DNA from: Myoxocephalus aenaeus
Taxonomy: Eukaryota; Chordata; Actinopteri; Perciformes; Cottidae
Direction: 5' to 3'
Assembly (NCBI GenBank): GCA_038501785.1
Contig: JBAMJR010000261.1
Location: 421,001-485,000, forward strand
DNA length: 64,000 nt
Made by a program: the position numbers and the translations under genes. Each line of letters begins with the position of its first letter. Within the stretch, counting starts at the first letter, position 1. The notes under the pieces are model-generated. The model made no database searches. It worked only from the letters and a program-made list of their open reading frames with translations, and was not told the origin of the DNA. Shown here piece by piece: positions 1 through 12,602 of the stretch.

Positions 1-119
1 ACGGACACAGCGCTGTGAGGACATTTCTGAGGCAGCCTCAAGTGGCCACTTAAAGAACTGCCGTATTTGACACTATTTTCTAGACTAGACGACCGGCTGG
101 GCAAAGCACAGCTGAACGA

Positions 120-825
120 GAACTAAAAGTTGGGGATGGTTTAACATTTGGCGGCGAATTGTGACCAAAGAAGTGGACGTAGTCGCCGTGACGTCAGTTG
201 GCTTGTGAACCGACATGTCGCCATCTTGACGTTTTGCATTCAGCAAACAGGAAGTCACCATATTTGGACTGAGGAGGAGCGACGGAGAGACGTTTCTGTA
301 TATACGTCTCTGTTATCGACCTGTCAATCACCTTGTAGCCCCGCCCCTAAAGCGTCCCCTGCTTTCTGGTCTGTTTGACTCTAAATGACCATAATTTACT
401 AAATGAACATCATGCTGTATTGAAGAAGACTTGAAACTAGAGATTGAGACATAAACTCATGTTTACAATGTTTACTGAGGGAATACATCAAGAGAAGTAG
501 AGTCATTTATATAGACTTCTATACAACCAGAGGAGTCACCCCCTGGTGGTCAGGAGAGAGAATGCAGCTTTAACACATGAAGCATATACTTCTATACAAC
601 CAGAGGAGTCGCCCCCTGGTGGTCAGGAGAGAGAATGCAGCTTTAACACATGAAGCATATACTTCTATACAACCAGAGGAGTCACCCCTGGTGGTCAGGA
701 GAGAGAATGCAGCTTTAACACATGAAGCATATACTTCTATACAACCAGAGGAGTCGCCCCCTGGTGGTCAGTAGAGAGAATGCAGCTTTAACACATGAAG
801 CATAGACTTCTATACAACCTCTTAA
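120..825. repeat. Dispersed repeat with internal ~70-bp tandem units, copy 1
   Basis: A block related to 30870-31620. Both contain the GTGGACGTAGTCG segment followed by a stretch ending in several tandem units of about 70 bp. Each unit carries CTTCTATACAACCAGAGGAG, then CCCCTGGTGGTC and AATGCAGCTTTAACACATG. Small open frames across it come from the tandem units and are not genes. No terminal repeats or target duplication are visible, so the class is unknown. The missing last exon of isy1 was looked for here and not found. Confidence 0.75.
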
Positions 826-995
826 CAACCAACATCTTCTTATCAGTGTGTTACTCATAATCTCTTGTGAGGGTTCGGTTAAAAGACATCTACATCTTGA
901 GGTTAGGGTTATGGGGCCAGGTCCTGGATTATGTGAACAATGGTCCTCACATGTACAAGAACACAAACGTGTGTGTGTGTGTGTGTGTGTCTCAC

Positions 996-1093
996 CTCTT
1001 TCTGTGAGGGAACAGGTACGTGTGCGATGAAGGTGACTCCCCCCTCTTCTCCCTCCAGCTCCTCCCGGATCTCCTCTTCATCAGGCTGGGCGT

Positions 1094-1137
<44 letters not shown>

Positions 1138-1544
1138 AGAGAAAACAAACACAGCTCAGTGACAGGAAGTTACAAAAATAGCTCCGCCCACCCCCACAAC
1201 TGTCCGTAAACCTGCTAAAAATAAAGTTATAGATATTATTTAATCAATTTGTTAATCAGCAACTCTTTTTTCTTCAGAAAGTACAGACAGTGTTGACTAA
1301 AGCTAGCTACAACCAGCACGTGTTTAATTATCCAAAGGCAGCATGTTTTTAGTCATACAAATAATTTCCTTCAACACGTTTGGGATTTAAAGGGACAGTT
1401 CACCTCTTCCTTGTGGACCGCGTAGATGCTCTCCTCCTCCTCTTCCTCCGGTTGCTTTTCTCCTGACAGACGAGACTCTTTCTCCGTTCTCCACTTCTGC
1501 ACCGCCTCCAACAAAGCTAAACACAGATAATCTCCCTTTATTTA

Positions 1545-1601
<57 letters not shown>

Positions 1602-4275
1602 ATAATCTGACTCTGTACATAATGAGATAACCTGATGGTATACATAATTAAAATAATTGAAAGTATAGACCAAATAATGTGACAGTTTACATTAAATAAA
1701 GTGACTGTATAAACTATAAAATAATCTGACAGTATATAATACATTAATCTGAATGTAAAAATAATCCAATAATCTGAGTGTATGAATAAATAAACAATCA
1801 AACCTTGCTTCTCGTACTGAGCCTCCAGAGGAAGCAGCACTCCGTCGTCTTCGTCTCTGTAGCCGTAATACTCTGCGTCCACTTCCTTCATCAGGTCCCC
1901 CCTCGTCTTCCTCATCGCCGGGGAAGCTGGAAGTCACATGATCAGAGAGGACCAATCAGACAACGGCGCAGCGACAGCTGGATATAAAACGGGCGGCAAA
2001 GACGAGGTTTACGTACGCTCCTTCTCAAACAGCTCCCTGACTCCGGGCAGGTCTCTGGCTGCTCCGAAGTATTTGTATCCTCGATTTCCTGGAACCTCCT
2101 TCCCTTCGTGATCCAACATCCTCGGACCGACTCGCTGAAAACCACAAGCGCGCCATCAGTGACCGTGCCTCTCAAACAGATCCTCGATGACGCACACACT
2201 TTGGTTTTTGTTTACCGCGTAGTCCGGTCCTCCCAGCTCTTTGATCCGGACCTCCCAGTGACCTTTCTCCCTCAGCAGCTTGTTGATCTCATCGTTCAGA
2301 TCCCGAATCTTGAACTCCCCGAGACCAGCTGCAGACAGACGGGTCAGAAGGATAAAGACAGACAGGTCAGAGACAGACAGGTCAGAGATAGACAGTTCAG
2401 AGTACTAGATAGATAGATAGATAGATATAGATACATACATATACATACACACACACACACACATATATACTCACCATTCTGGATCTGAGCCACCTTCTTT
2501 GAGATCTCACTGATGATCTGGAAAACACCCACAGAGAGAGAGAGAGTCAAAAAATACCCTACAGGTGACGCTACGGGAAGTGGAGCGAATAGTTGAGTGT
2601 TTACCTGTCGTCTCCATTTCTCTGCTTTCGGAAGTTCACTGCACTCTGACGCCAGAAAAGGTCTCCTCTCCTGCAGACAGGTGAACATCATGATGCAGGT
2701 GAACATCCTCATAATACAGGCAGGGTTCATACACATTCTGACCAATGCATTTCCATGACTTTTCCATGACTTTAAACCAAATTTCCATGAGCAAACATTT
2801 AGTGAAATCTGGGTGTAAACAGTAAAAAGTGAGTAAATGTAGTATTTAAACTAACAATGAGAATACAAAGCATACAGTAAACCTTAAATGACTCAAATGA
2901 ATGAGACAATAGTTTGATTAAAAGAATAAACATTTATATAGATGCCTGTATGTACGCCTGCTTATATTCTGAGCGTCTTTCTTTTAAAAGCATATTCATT
3001 ATTTCAAACTCAGCGTAAATGAACGACATGAACACATGAATATAACACATTTACATGACTTTTACTAAACTTTGGGGATTTTATTTTTTTCCAAGGACAT
3101 TTCCAGGCCTGGGAATAACCATTTTAAAATTCCATGACTTTTTCCAGGTTTTCCATGACTGTAAGAACCCTGTAGAGGTGAAGACAGATGAATGGGAGCA
3201 GTGAAGCTGCTGTGAGGCTAAAATGGTGTTCAACACGCCTTGTGATGTACTGAAGAACCTGTCCAATAATGAATGTAGAACACAGTAGAACACAGTAGAA
3301 CCTCACCTTGACTTTTCCCTCCGCCAGCTGAGCATTTCTGAACCGAGCCAGAGCCGTCCTGAGAGACACGGAGAACACAGTTAAAGACAGTAGAACCTCA
3401 GCAGCTGGTAGTTTCATTTTACTTTAGTGATCCACTCAACACTCGATTCACCGAAAACACCAAACTGAAACTATTCTGATGATCAATCTCCTCTTTTATC
3501 AAACATGTATTGGTCGCAGCTCCTTTAATGACAGGAAACTGAAGGCGTTTTGCTTTTGGATTGTTGGTCGAGCAAAATAATACGTTTTTCTGATGTTAAA
3601 CAAAACAAAGGATTCATCAACTGATATATATGAATGAAAGCAGCTGTTAGATTGAATATTAAATATCCAAAAGTAATTATATGTGCGTGTGTGTGTGTGT
3701 AAATATTACATCTCGTACAGAGTATACGCAGAGTACATTAAATACTTACATGGCCTTCTCAGCGTTACGAGCCTGTGGAAAAGGACACACGTTATAATAA
3801 CACATGAAGAAACATCAAACACACATACAGTATTATTAAATCAGTATTAAATCAATATTATTAAAATTATATTTTTAATGGGATTTATGTAAAACATGTT
3901 TGAAATACATAAAATAAATACAATTAAATATATTATTTAATTGTAATACATTGATTTTACAACTGACGTCCTCAAACTGATCCGCAGTTCAATCCCAAAT
4001 ATAATATTTATAAAACGATACACAATATAGTCTTGTGACAAAAACTGTGTTGTTTAATCAAATAAAATGCTCAAAGGATTAATTAGTAAATTCACAATCC
4101 AAACCGGAAGCTACTAACTTTAAGACTCAATTCAGAAACCTGTACCTTATAAGAGCCGCGATGTTTATTATGTATTAATAAATTAATTTAGGGTTTAAAA
4201 AATGCTCAAAGCTTTTAATCGGCTGGATATTCACTAACTATCCGCGTGTCAATGTTAAAGAAAGCTGCTCACCAT
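996..4275 (-). CDS. isy1: isy1, pre-mRNA-splicing factor ISY1 homolog (3' end outside window)
   Basis: ISY1 is a nuclear spliceosome component that joins the catalytic complex. Ten coding exons run right to left: 4275-4273 (the ATG alone, directly followed by a GTGAGC donor), 3772-3750, 3358-3307, 2670-2605, 2517-2475, 2328-2216, 2134-2017, 1926-1804, 1516-1404 and 1085-996. All junctions are GT-AG and phases join to one frame of 248 codons. Family hallmarks seen: ARNAEKAM at the N-terminus, RRPFLASECSELPKAEKWRR, ISEISKKVAQIQN, IRDLNDEINKLLREKGHWEV, MLDHEGKEVPGNRGYKYFGA, YYGYRDEDDGV, an acidic stretch, then FIAHVPVPSQKE. The roughly 35-residue C-terminal helix encoded by the final exon is absent and should lie left of base 1. 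Introns carry (AT)n at 1556-1594, (CA)n at 1094-1133 and a hAT-like insertion at 2721-3172. It sits downstream of cnbp on the same strand, as in human 3q21. Confidence 0.97.
2721..3172. mobile_element. Non-autonomous DNA transposon (hAT-like) in isy1 intron, copy 1
   Basis: A 452-bp element starting CAGGGTTCATACA and ending in its imperfect inverse TGTAAGAACCCTG. A close relative is at 38838-39281 in an rbm39 intron. The interior contains repeated CCATGACTTT motifs. The 8-bp target duplication expected for hAT elements is not clear at either copy, so the superfamily is tentative. Confidence 0.65.
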
Positions 4276-4319
4276 TTCTGCTGCCGCTTTTTATGCGTTT
4301 ATGAAGAATCCGTTCGTGG

Positions 4320-5380
4320 GGAAGAAGAACTGAGGGGAACTCAAAACGATGCAGGCGAGCGACGCACAAACCGGAAGCACTCCGGAAGTTTCTTCTCCCG
4401 TTTCCGGTTTCGTGACGTGTTTATCAAACCGTTACCGCCACCTACTGGAGGAGGTTTTAATCACCCGCCTTCCGACACGATAACGTACAACAAAATACAA
4501 ATACAAATAAAATAATATCGAAACTAAATGAAATAAAAATATAATAATAATACATGAATATTTGTAAAAAAATATATATGTAAAGACTACTGAACACTAT
4601 AGAAATAAAATAAACATATGAATACAAAACAAAATAAAAATAGAAAACATATCAAAGAAACAAATATACAATTAAAATGAACGAAATTAAAATAATATGA
4701 AATACAGATGAGAATAAAACCGTATTATTTTGTATTTGTACATAATAATAGTCTATGTTTATTTATATGTCTACTTCTATCTTACTGTAAATTATTTTGT
4801 GTGTGTAAATATAAAACTGGAGTCAAGTTTCTTTGATGCGTTCACAGAGAGCTGGTTCTGATTCTAAATGTAAAAGTGAAATGATAATATGAATTAAAAA
4901 ATATAAAAAATGAAATAGGATAACATTCATCTTCTGCATAATGTCAAGACGACAGTTTTTGGAAGTTCCATGCGGAATATATTTAGTTTGATATCATATA
5001 TATATATATATATATATATATTGAATATTGTTTATTTGTATTGGTAATACATAGTTAATGAATAAATACCTGTGTTTAAATGAACCAGTCCTTTAAGGAA
5101 ATTCATGCTTTTCACCAAATTTGTTCCCAATCACTATGGAAGCTCATTTGCTCCAAGAAAAGAAAAAAACATTTGTAAAGTTTGGCATAATGAGTCTTAC
5201 TTTAAACTTATAAATCAACGTTTTCACTTACCATCATTATTTTTAAATTATTCATAACAAGACTAGGAAACATCTTGGTAATTATTTATAAAAGACAGAT
5301 GTATTAAATAATACCTTTCTGAACTTTTCTTGCTTTGTCGTCTTGTGAAATAAATTGATTGCTCCATCGTCTTCCTCCTC
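4320..5380. other. AT-rich intergenic DNA between isy1 and cnbp copy 1
   Basis: Very AT-rich sequence with a TA microsatellite near 4998-5022 and no supportable gene. From about 4910 onward it is similar to 11480-12060 and 17850-18450. That marks it as the 3' flank of the cnbp duplication unit. Confidence 0.6.
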
Positions 5381-5387
5381 CATGGTT

Positions 5388-5393
5388 TTTATT
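5388..5393 (-). promoter_or_regulatory. Poly(A) signal of cnbp copy 1
   Basis: AATAAA on the minus strand, about 350 bp after the stop codon, inside a block kept in all three copies (equivalents at 12085-12090 and 18472-18477). The 3' UTR of copy 1 lacks about 500 bp that copies 2 and 3 retain between this signal and the last exon. Confidence 0.6.
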
Positions 5394-5743
5394 GTCAGGT
5401 TAAACTTACAGTCTGCAGTACAACCACATTACATTTTTACAGTAGCTCTGAGTGATATACAAAAATAAAGCTTTGCACATCATGACACCGCCACCAAACT
5501 AAAAACACAAATTCAGTTTTGTCTTTTAAAAATGCAGAAGAAAGTATTTTTTTAAGTCTCCTTCCTCCACCTGCTCTGATTGGCTGCTGTGAGGCTGACT
5601 GACAGGCCTCTGTGCCAATGAGAGGAGGAGGATCAGAGGAAATGAATAAAGAGGGAAGAGATGAGGCGCTAGGTGGTTTTCCTCGATGGTGCACTCCTTG
5701 GCCCGGTGACCCGGTGACCCGGCTTCCCACAGGTATGGAGGTT

Positions 5744-6621
5744 CTACTCCGAATCCTTGCTGCAGTCAATCGCAATATGGCCGATCTCCCCACACCTGCA
5801 GCAAACACATGCAAAGCTAACATTAGCTTTCACTGCAGAACACACTGAAGAGGCTCCAGACTAAACTGAACCGTACTTCTTTGCTTTATTTACCTGTTGT
5901 ATTATATTACCTGTAGCATTACTTTACATGTAATTTAAGTTTACCTGCAGCTGCTACTTTACCTTTTGCATTCGACCTTGTCGCAGTATCTCTGGATGTG
6001 TCCGAAGCCTTTACAGGAGTAGCATTCCTGCTCGGTGGCTTGGGTGCACTCTCTGGCCAGGTGCCCGGCCTTCCCACAGGTGTAGCATTCCTGCTTGCTG
6101 GCTTGGTTGCAGTTTCTGGCCAGGTGTCCGGCATTATTACAGTTGTGGCACAGCTGCTCTCGCTTAGTCTTGGGCTCCGTGCAGTCTCTGATCAGGTGTC
6201 CGGGGTTGTGACAGTTGTGGCACATCTGCTCGGAGGCATTGGGGCAGTCTCTGGAGATGTGACCCGTTTTGTGGCAGTTATAACAGGCTGCAGGGACGAG
6301 TCATCGGTTAGGACACGGTTTGGTTCAAGTGCTTCTCTCTGGTCCTCTGACTTCACTTTAAACAGCTTCATGCATAAATATCACAACGTATCTACATCCT
6401 GGACTCATCCGCTAGTCCAGGACTGAGTGGACCAGCAGCTGTAGACCAGGACTAATTAAACCCAGGACTACAGCAGGATTATACGAACCTGCAGCGACTA
6501 GCCTGTAGTCAGGAAGTTAGTTATAGAATAGTTTAGTGGTAGTAAACTGGTGGTTAAGTGTTAGTCATGGAATAGTAAATTGCTATTAATGGGTTAGTAA
6601 AGACAGTTGATCCTGTCGAAC

Positions 6622-6657
<36 letters not shown>

Positions 6658-6991
6658 CACCATCTTCAGTCATTTCACAGTCTCTGGCCATGTGTCCGTG
6701 CTCCCCGCAGCGAAAACAGAAATCATCTGAAACACACAAACACACACACTGATTAGGCAGAAAGTAACTAAGTACACGAACTTCAGCACGCATACCATAG
6801 TGGTGGTGGTGTTGTTGTTGTTGTTGTTGTTTGGGGGAACAGCTGAACCCTTTTATAATAAAATAAAAATGTAATATCGGCTCACCTCTGATTCTTCTGT
6901 GATTTTTCACATGTCCTTGTCCTCCGCCGTTTGGACAGTTCCTCGCGAAGTGACCAGAGCCGCCACAACTGTAACACTCAGTACTGCTCAT
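5744..6991 (-). CDS. cnbp: cnbp copy 1, CCHC zinc-knuckle nucleic-acid-binding protein, altered C-terminus
   Basis: CNBP binds single-stranded nucleic acids and promotes translation of target mRNAs through CCHC knuckles. Coding exons: 6991-6886 (ATG in the exon that begins at 6993), 6726-6661, 6287-5963 and 5795-5744. Phases join to a 182-residue protein. Knuckles seen: CYSCGGSGHFARNC, CFRCGEHGHMARDC, five in the third coding exon (the usual number there is three) and CKRCGEIGHIAIDC in the last exon. An in-frame TAG at 5744-5746 then ends the protein before the final knuckle. Beyond the stop the lost knuckle is still recognisable but damaged by a GGTCACC duplication. Eight knuckles therefore remain, against seven in the human protein. 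Exon 1 is non-coding in the GC-rich block at 8340-8760. Splice sites are all intact, so this looks like an expressed variant, although decay cannot be excluded. Confidence 0.88.
6629..6656. repeat. (GT)n microsatellite beside cnbp copy 1 exon 3
   Basis: A short GT run immediately downstream, on the gene strand, of the second coding exon donor. Copy 2 has longer runs on both sides of the same exon, at about 15693-15722 and 15831-15892. Confidence 0.9.
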
Positions 6992-6999
6992 CTCTGCAC

Positions 7000-8330
7000 C
7001 GGCTGGAGGGACAGACAGAGACATCCGTTAGCTTGTAGCGAAAGTTATGGAGAAGTATTTAAAACGAAAAAATTAAAGACGAAAGTGCTGCCAAACCCCC
7101 AAAAAGTCTAAATGTTTGCGCAAGTACAATCCTGACTTGACTAAGTCAGGCTTTGTGAACGGAGGTGATGAGGCAGAGCCCTGAGTCCAGTGTGTAGCTG
7201 ATGCTAACTTTAGCTAGCGTTAGCTAACTAGCTTTAGCTAGCGCTTAGCTAACAAATTGCACTTTATTTACATTTTATTTTATTTGAAACGTATTCTTTT
7301 TAAATGTATTTATTGTATTACCACATTATTTATTTATCAAATTTCCTTTTAGTAACTATTTTTGGTTAATAAGCCTGACTTGAGCCTTTAATAAATGAGT
7401 TGTTGCATTAGCTTGATTTGTTCCATGACTTGTTCGCCTGTTGGGCGTCTTGTTGTCTGTGCAGGTTTACATACACGTGATAAATACACGTCTTTGTGAT
7501 CACATTGTGGGGTTTTGCTTGTTAAACTGTAAGTGGATTTAATTATTGAATACAAATCAAACCAAGAGTGAGATCAACTAGTTAAACCAATACAGCATTA
7601 ATATTTGAATGGGCCCCGGGCCACGTTGTACTTGAAAAGTTGGGCCCCGAGGTTAAAGGTTAAGAACCCCTGGTCTAGAGGACGTTATACACGTCTGATG
7701 CGTTCAGGTGCTCAGGGGTTTTCTGTTGCGTCCGTCACGGAATGTAATTTTAGGATGTTTTCAAGCGAGAAGTTAGTTGTTTAAGCATCAAATCTGTGGT
7801 CGGCGATGTCTCCGTATCGGTTAAACATGAGATAGAAATCGGTTTTGGAGGATCTAACGAACAATCTTTGGTCTCACGAGTTTATTATGTATTCACAGGA
7901 ACGTTAAATCAGTTTGACTGAGGGTTAAGATTCATAACTTAATGTTTTAATTTAACTTTAAACTACGGCGGTGTCTTTTATACGTGTATCTATATAATAT
8001 ATAAAATATACATATATTTATACACACAATTATATGTGTATGTCTGTGAAACCAGTGCAAAAAAAAACAACAAAAAAAACAGGGCTCGTCATATTTCAGA
8101 ATCAGAGTAAACTCATGAGCAGCTCAGGTGGTGACGTCATCAAGTCCGCTGCTGTTCCGTGCAGAAAGACCAAAGACCAAAGTCCAAAAGAAGTCTGTAC
8201 TGAGCGTACTTGGTATTGAGAAACGGCCTAAGGGTCCTTCCTAAGGGTCTCAACGAACAGGGAGTGAAGTTTGCATTAAACTGAACCGTCCATAGTCTTT
8301 TAAAATAAACCCTAAAGATATTTAACTGTG
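7000..8330. other. Intron 1 of cnbp copy 1
   Basis: Contains no supportable gene. It holds a dense cluster of GCTAGC/TTAGCTAA motifs at 7200-7260 and a stretch around 7605-7680 with repeated GGGCCCC and a dispersed-repeat-like end (AAGAACCCCTGG). It also has a minimal version (CCTAAGGGTCC) near 8228-8250 of the motif that is expanded in copy 3. Confidence 0.55.
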
Positions 8331-8339
8331 CACTTCCTG

Positions 8340-8760
8340 GTTTAGTCGACGTGTGATGAAGGCCACTCCTACGACACGTCTCCCGCGCGCACACGAGCAT
8401 AACCCAGTTAATTTAAACACCGGGACCAACTCCGTTTCGACCCCCGGGGAGAGCGGACCCTCCTCCGGCTCTGCAGGTCCCCCGGCTGTGCGTAAAGGGG
8501 CCCGGCTGTGGGGGCCACAGGGCCGGGGCTGCAGGTTCCCGTCTCTCCACCGCGGGGACATGTGCTCCTCTGCGGGGGGAAGAGCACCGCAGCCCGGCGG
8601 CGGGGAGCCTGCTGCGGGCACGAACTCACGTCCTGCTGGGTCCGGAGCTCCAACTCACCTCAGAACCTCAGAACAGCTCGGTCTTCTCTCCTCTGCCTCA
8701 CGCGGTCTTCACGGTGTTCTCGGGACGCGCGCGCACTCGGTATTACGGTAGCGTCTAAGA
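8340..8760 (-). promoter_or_regulatory. CpG-rich promoter and non-coding exon 1 of cnbp copy 1
   Basis: A GC- and CpG-rich block nearly identical to 17105-17580 and 23900-24310. A GAG|GTGAGT donor at 8659/8658 marks the end of exon 1, which then runs rightward to about 8740. An ETS-type CCGGAAGT (minus strand) is near 8785. Long open frames through the GC block on both strands are compositional. Confidence 0.75.
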
Positions 8761-9529
8761 AATCACTTCAAAATAAGAGACAACTTCCGGTGAACGTGAC
8801 GGTCAATACATCTGTAAATAAAGATACATTAAATTAAACTGAATGAATGAGTGAAAAATTATACCTAATGAATGATAACAATTAAAACATTTAACATTAC
8901 TACATGCAAACTGTATTTCAAAGAACATGTTTTATTTTCATTGTGTGAATAATACTAATAACTCCAGTGTCTCTAATTTCAGTTTAGATTTAAAAGGAAA
9001 GGTCATAATTACTAACTAATTTCACTTCAGGTTAATAGTAGACCACCTCTAGGTGTCACTCAGAGAGAATACGGACATTTTGATGTTGACTTTCCAAAAT
9101 AAAGCCCTTCAAGATCTCCTACATGAGCCAATTTACCTCTAAATTCAGATTAGATTTGAAAGGAAATGGTCCATGGTTAAAAAATAATGTAACTTCAGAT
9201 TAGGAGTAAGACACCTCAAAGTCTCGCTCAGAGAAAATAAAACATTTTGATGTTGAATTTCCAATTTAGAGACCTTTAAAATTGCAATCATGAGCTAATT
9301 TACCTCTGAACTCAGATTAGAATTAAAAGGAAACTATTACCAATAGCAGGACATTTAGATGAGGGTGTTTAATGTGATGCCATATTCAATAACAGATTAA
9401 TTATGTTCATATCTGGCTTCATTCTGTTTGTTATATTCTCACAATATTCGGTTGTAAATTTAAAGAATGCAAGAAAGCAATACAACAAATAAAAACCACT
9501 AAAACATTTCAGAAAACTTGATGAAATGT

Positions 9530-10841
9530 CATCTAGGGTTACCTTCTAGTGGAGAAAACTTGAAGTGCCCTCTAGGGGTCCCTTCGAGTGGAGAAAACGT
9601 GATGAAGTGCCCTCTAGGGTTCCTTTCTAGTTGAGAAAACATGATGAAGTGCCCTCTAGGGTTCCCTTCTAGTAGAGAAAACGGGATGAAGTGCCCTCTA
9701 GGGTTCCCTTCGAGTGGAGAAAACGGGATGAAGTGCCCTCTAGGGTTCCTTTCTAGTTGAGAAAACTGGATGAAGTGCCCTCTAGGGTTCCCTTCGAGTG
9801 GAGAAAACGGGATGAAGTGCCCTCTAGGGTTCCTTTCTAGTAGAGAAAACGTGATGAAGTGCCCTCTAGGGTTCCCTTCTAGTAGAGAAAACATGATGAA
9901 GTGCCCTCTAGGGTTCCCTTCTAGTTGAGAAAACATGATGAAGTGCCCTCTAGGGTTCCCTTCTAGTAGAGAAAACGGGATGAAGTGCCCTCTAGGGTTC
10001 CCTTCGAGTGGAGAAAACGGGATGAAGTGCCCTCTAGGGTTCCTTTCTAGTTGAGAAAACATGATGAAGTGCCCTCTAAGGTTCCCTTCTAGTAGAGAAA
10101 ACGTGATGAAGTGCCCTCTAGGGTTCCCTTCGAGTGGAGAAAACGTGATGAAGTGCCCTCTAGGGTTCCCTTCGAGTGGAGAAAACGTGATGAAGTGCCC
10201 TCTAGGGTTCCCTTCGAGTGGAGAAAACGTGATGAAGTGCCCTCTAGGGTTCCCTTCGAGTGGAGAAAACGGGATGAAGTGCCCTCTAGGGTTCCCTTCT
10301 AGTAGAGAAAACGTGATGAAGTGCCCTCTAGGGTTCCCTTCGAGTGGAGAAAACGTGATGAAGTGCCCTCTAGGGTTCCCTTCTAGTAGAGAAAACGGGA
10401 TGAAGTGCCCTCTAGGGTTCCCTTCTAGTAGAGAAAACTGGATGAAGTGCCCTCTAGGGTTCCCTTCGAGTGGAGAAAACGGGATGAAGTGCCCTCTAGG
10501 GTTCCTTTCTAGTAGAGAAAACGTGATGAAGTGCCCTCTAGGGTTCCCTTCTAGTAGAGAAAACATGATGAAGTGCCCTCTAGGGTTCCCTTCTAGTTGA
10601 GAAAACATGATGAAGTGCCCTCTAGGGTTCCCTTCTAGTAGAGAAAACGGGATGAAGTGCCCTCTAGGGTTCCCTTCGAGTGGAGAAAACGGGATGAAGT
10701 GCCCTCTAGGGTTCCCTTCGAGTGGAGAAAACGGGATGAAGTGCCCTCTAGGGTTCCCTTCTAGTAGAGAAAACGTGATGAAGTGCCCTCTAGGGTTCCC
10801 TTCGAGTGGAGAAAACGTGATGAAGTGCCCTCTAGGGTTCC
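9530..10841. repeat. 42-bp minisatellite, about 31 units
   Basis: Tandem units of 42 bp with the invariant core GTGCCCTCTAGGGTTCC followed by TAG/GAG variants and GAGAAAAC. Because 42 is a multiple of three and the consensus lacks stops in several frames, long repetitive open frames arise on both strands. It lies between cnbp units 1 and 2. Single degenerate units persist at 11401-11462 and 17812-17850. Confidence 0.95.
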
Positions 10842-11395
10842 TGTTACACCCACTGACTAAATTCCGACTTCTTCTGAGAAGAGCGCTGTCTCTGTTTCAG
10901 GTCTGCCACGCCCACTTGGCAGTTCCTGGAGTACCGACACTAAACTCCCAGATCAAGTTCTTCCTTCTCTTCCCTTTCCGAGCGGTCGGACCTGTCGAAC
11001 CGGTGGTGTCATGGTGCCTGAGTGCAGGTTACCATTTGGGGAAGCTGTGTAGTGGTTCTCTGCTATTTTGTTTGTCGTTTCTGCCTCCTCCCGTTTTGTG
11101 GATAGTCAGGGAGCTCAGTATTGTGTTTCTTTCTGCTTCGGTAGGCCAGTTGACCTTATTTTCTAGTTAGTGTGGGGGTTTTGTTCATTATTTTGGCCTG
11201 AGAGACTCTCATGTCTTTGCTTCCATTTTAGTTGGTTTATCTTTGTTAATCAGCAAGTTGTAAATAAATGCTACTTAATGCTCCTTAAGTGTTTTAACCG
11301 CCTTATCGTTTCCTTTTTTGTTCTACTTTTGCCAAAGTTTTCTGATACCCGTATGTTACGCCCTGTGTACCACAGGATCACTATAGCCCGTCACA
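10842..11395 (+). mobile_element. Solo LTR inserted in the 42-bp minisatellite
   Basis: A 554-bp segment starting TGTTACA and ending GTCACA (TG...CA termini), flanked by the 5-bp direct repeat GTTCC at 10837-10841 and 11396-11400. The minisatellite unit resumes directly after the right copy. AATAAA at 11262-11267 suggests plus orientation. No internal retroviral coding sequence is present. The 5-bp duplication is typical of many LTR retrotransposons; the family was not identified. Confidence 0.8.
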
Positions 11396-12084
11396 GTTCC
11401 CTGCCAGGGGAGAAAACTTGATGAAATGCCATCTAGGGTTCCCTTTCAATGGAGAAAACGTGACTTTAAATTATACAACGTGAAATAGAAAAACATTCTT
11501 TCATCTTCTGCATAATTTGATATGACGTCAAGTCGATAGTTTTTGGAAGTTCCGTGCGGAATATAGTTTTATTCATAATAAATCAAATATATATTGAATA
11601 CTGTTTATATTTTTGGATAAATACATACTTAATTAATAAATATTTCTGTTTAAATTAACCAGTCCTTTAAAGGAAATCCATGCTTTCCCACAATTTAGCT
11701 CATTTCCTCCAAGAAAAGAAAAAAACATTTGTAAAGTTTGGCATAATGAGTCTTACTTTAAACTTATAAATCAACATTTCCACCTACCATCATTATTTTA
11801 AATCACTCATAACAAGACTATTTTTTTAAATGTATAACTTTAAATCTATGATTAAATCAAAATTATTCTTGTATTTTATTATATATTTGAATTAATAACT
11901 TTAATGTATGATGTAAAGCACAATGTCTTGTTAAAGGTCATCAGAAATGAGCCTCCTTACATAAAATAGTTAATTTTAGGAAACATCTTTGTAATTATTT
12001 ATAAATAAATCCTTTCTGAACTTTTCTTGCTTTGTCGTCTTGTGAAATAAATTGATTGCTCCATCGTCTTCCTCCTCCATGGTT

Positions 12085-12090
12085 TTTATT
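12085..12090 (-). promoter_or_regulatory. Poly(A) signal of cnbp copy 2
   Basis: AATAAA on the minus strand within the conserved 3' UTR block, about 795 bp downstream of the copy 2 stop codon. Confidence 0.6.
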
Positions 12091-12506
12091 GTCAGGTTAA
12101 ACTTACAGTCTGCAGTACAACCACATTATATTTTTACAGTAGCTCTGAGTGATATACAAAAATAACATTTGGATTTTCTTGTGAAAACATTATCTCTCCA
12201 GAATTAAAATGGTGTATTTAAAAAAATATTAGTTTTTGTTTTCATCGGTGAGTCGATCCGTCTGGTTCCAAACGCAACTTTAAATTTAGAATTATCAACG
12301 CTCCTTTTGTTGTCTGCTGTGACCTGATCTGATTGGCTCGCTCGTTTCCCTGTGTGGTAATAAAGGGTCCAGACCTGCGAGCTGATTGGCTGTTTGCTGG
12401 AGGCGGGGCCAATCACATTTCTTTCAACTAACTGGGTTTGGACCAGAACAAGAAAATAAAGTTAATCTCTGCGTTGAAAGAAAGAAACTTCCAACACTTC
12501 TTCTCA

Positions 12507-12507
<1 letters not shown>

Positions 12508-12600
<93 letters not shown>
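12508..12600. repeat. (CA)n microsatellite
   Basis: About 46 CA dinucleotides in the 3' UTR region of cnbp copy 2. The corresponding site in copy 3 (about 18885) has no CA run. Confidence 0.97.

Positions 12601-12602
<2 letters not shown>

Noticed and set aside
1..995. Search for the last isy1 exon left of 996
   Set aside because: No sequence matching the conserved C-terminal helix was found on the minus strand. It must lie outside the window.
5998..6426. Plus-strand frames across cnbp and rbm39 exons (also 14698-15000, 20751-21119, 37143-37524)
   Set aside because: Antisense shadows of zinc-knuckle and RRM coding exons. The minus strand carries the conserved motifs and splice sites.
8322..8837. 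Overlapping frames on both strands of the GC-rich block, repeated at 17094-17600 and 23927-24403
   Set aside because: High-GC promoter and non-coding exon 1. The frames are not consistent with any known domain.
9529..11170. Long repetitive open frames (359, 179 and 187 codons) on both strands
   Set aside because: They are products of the 42-bp unit, which is a multiple of three and free of stops in several frames. No splice sites, start context or known domain support a gene.
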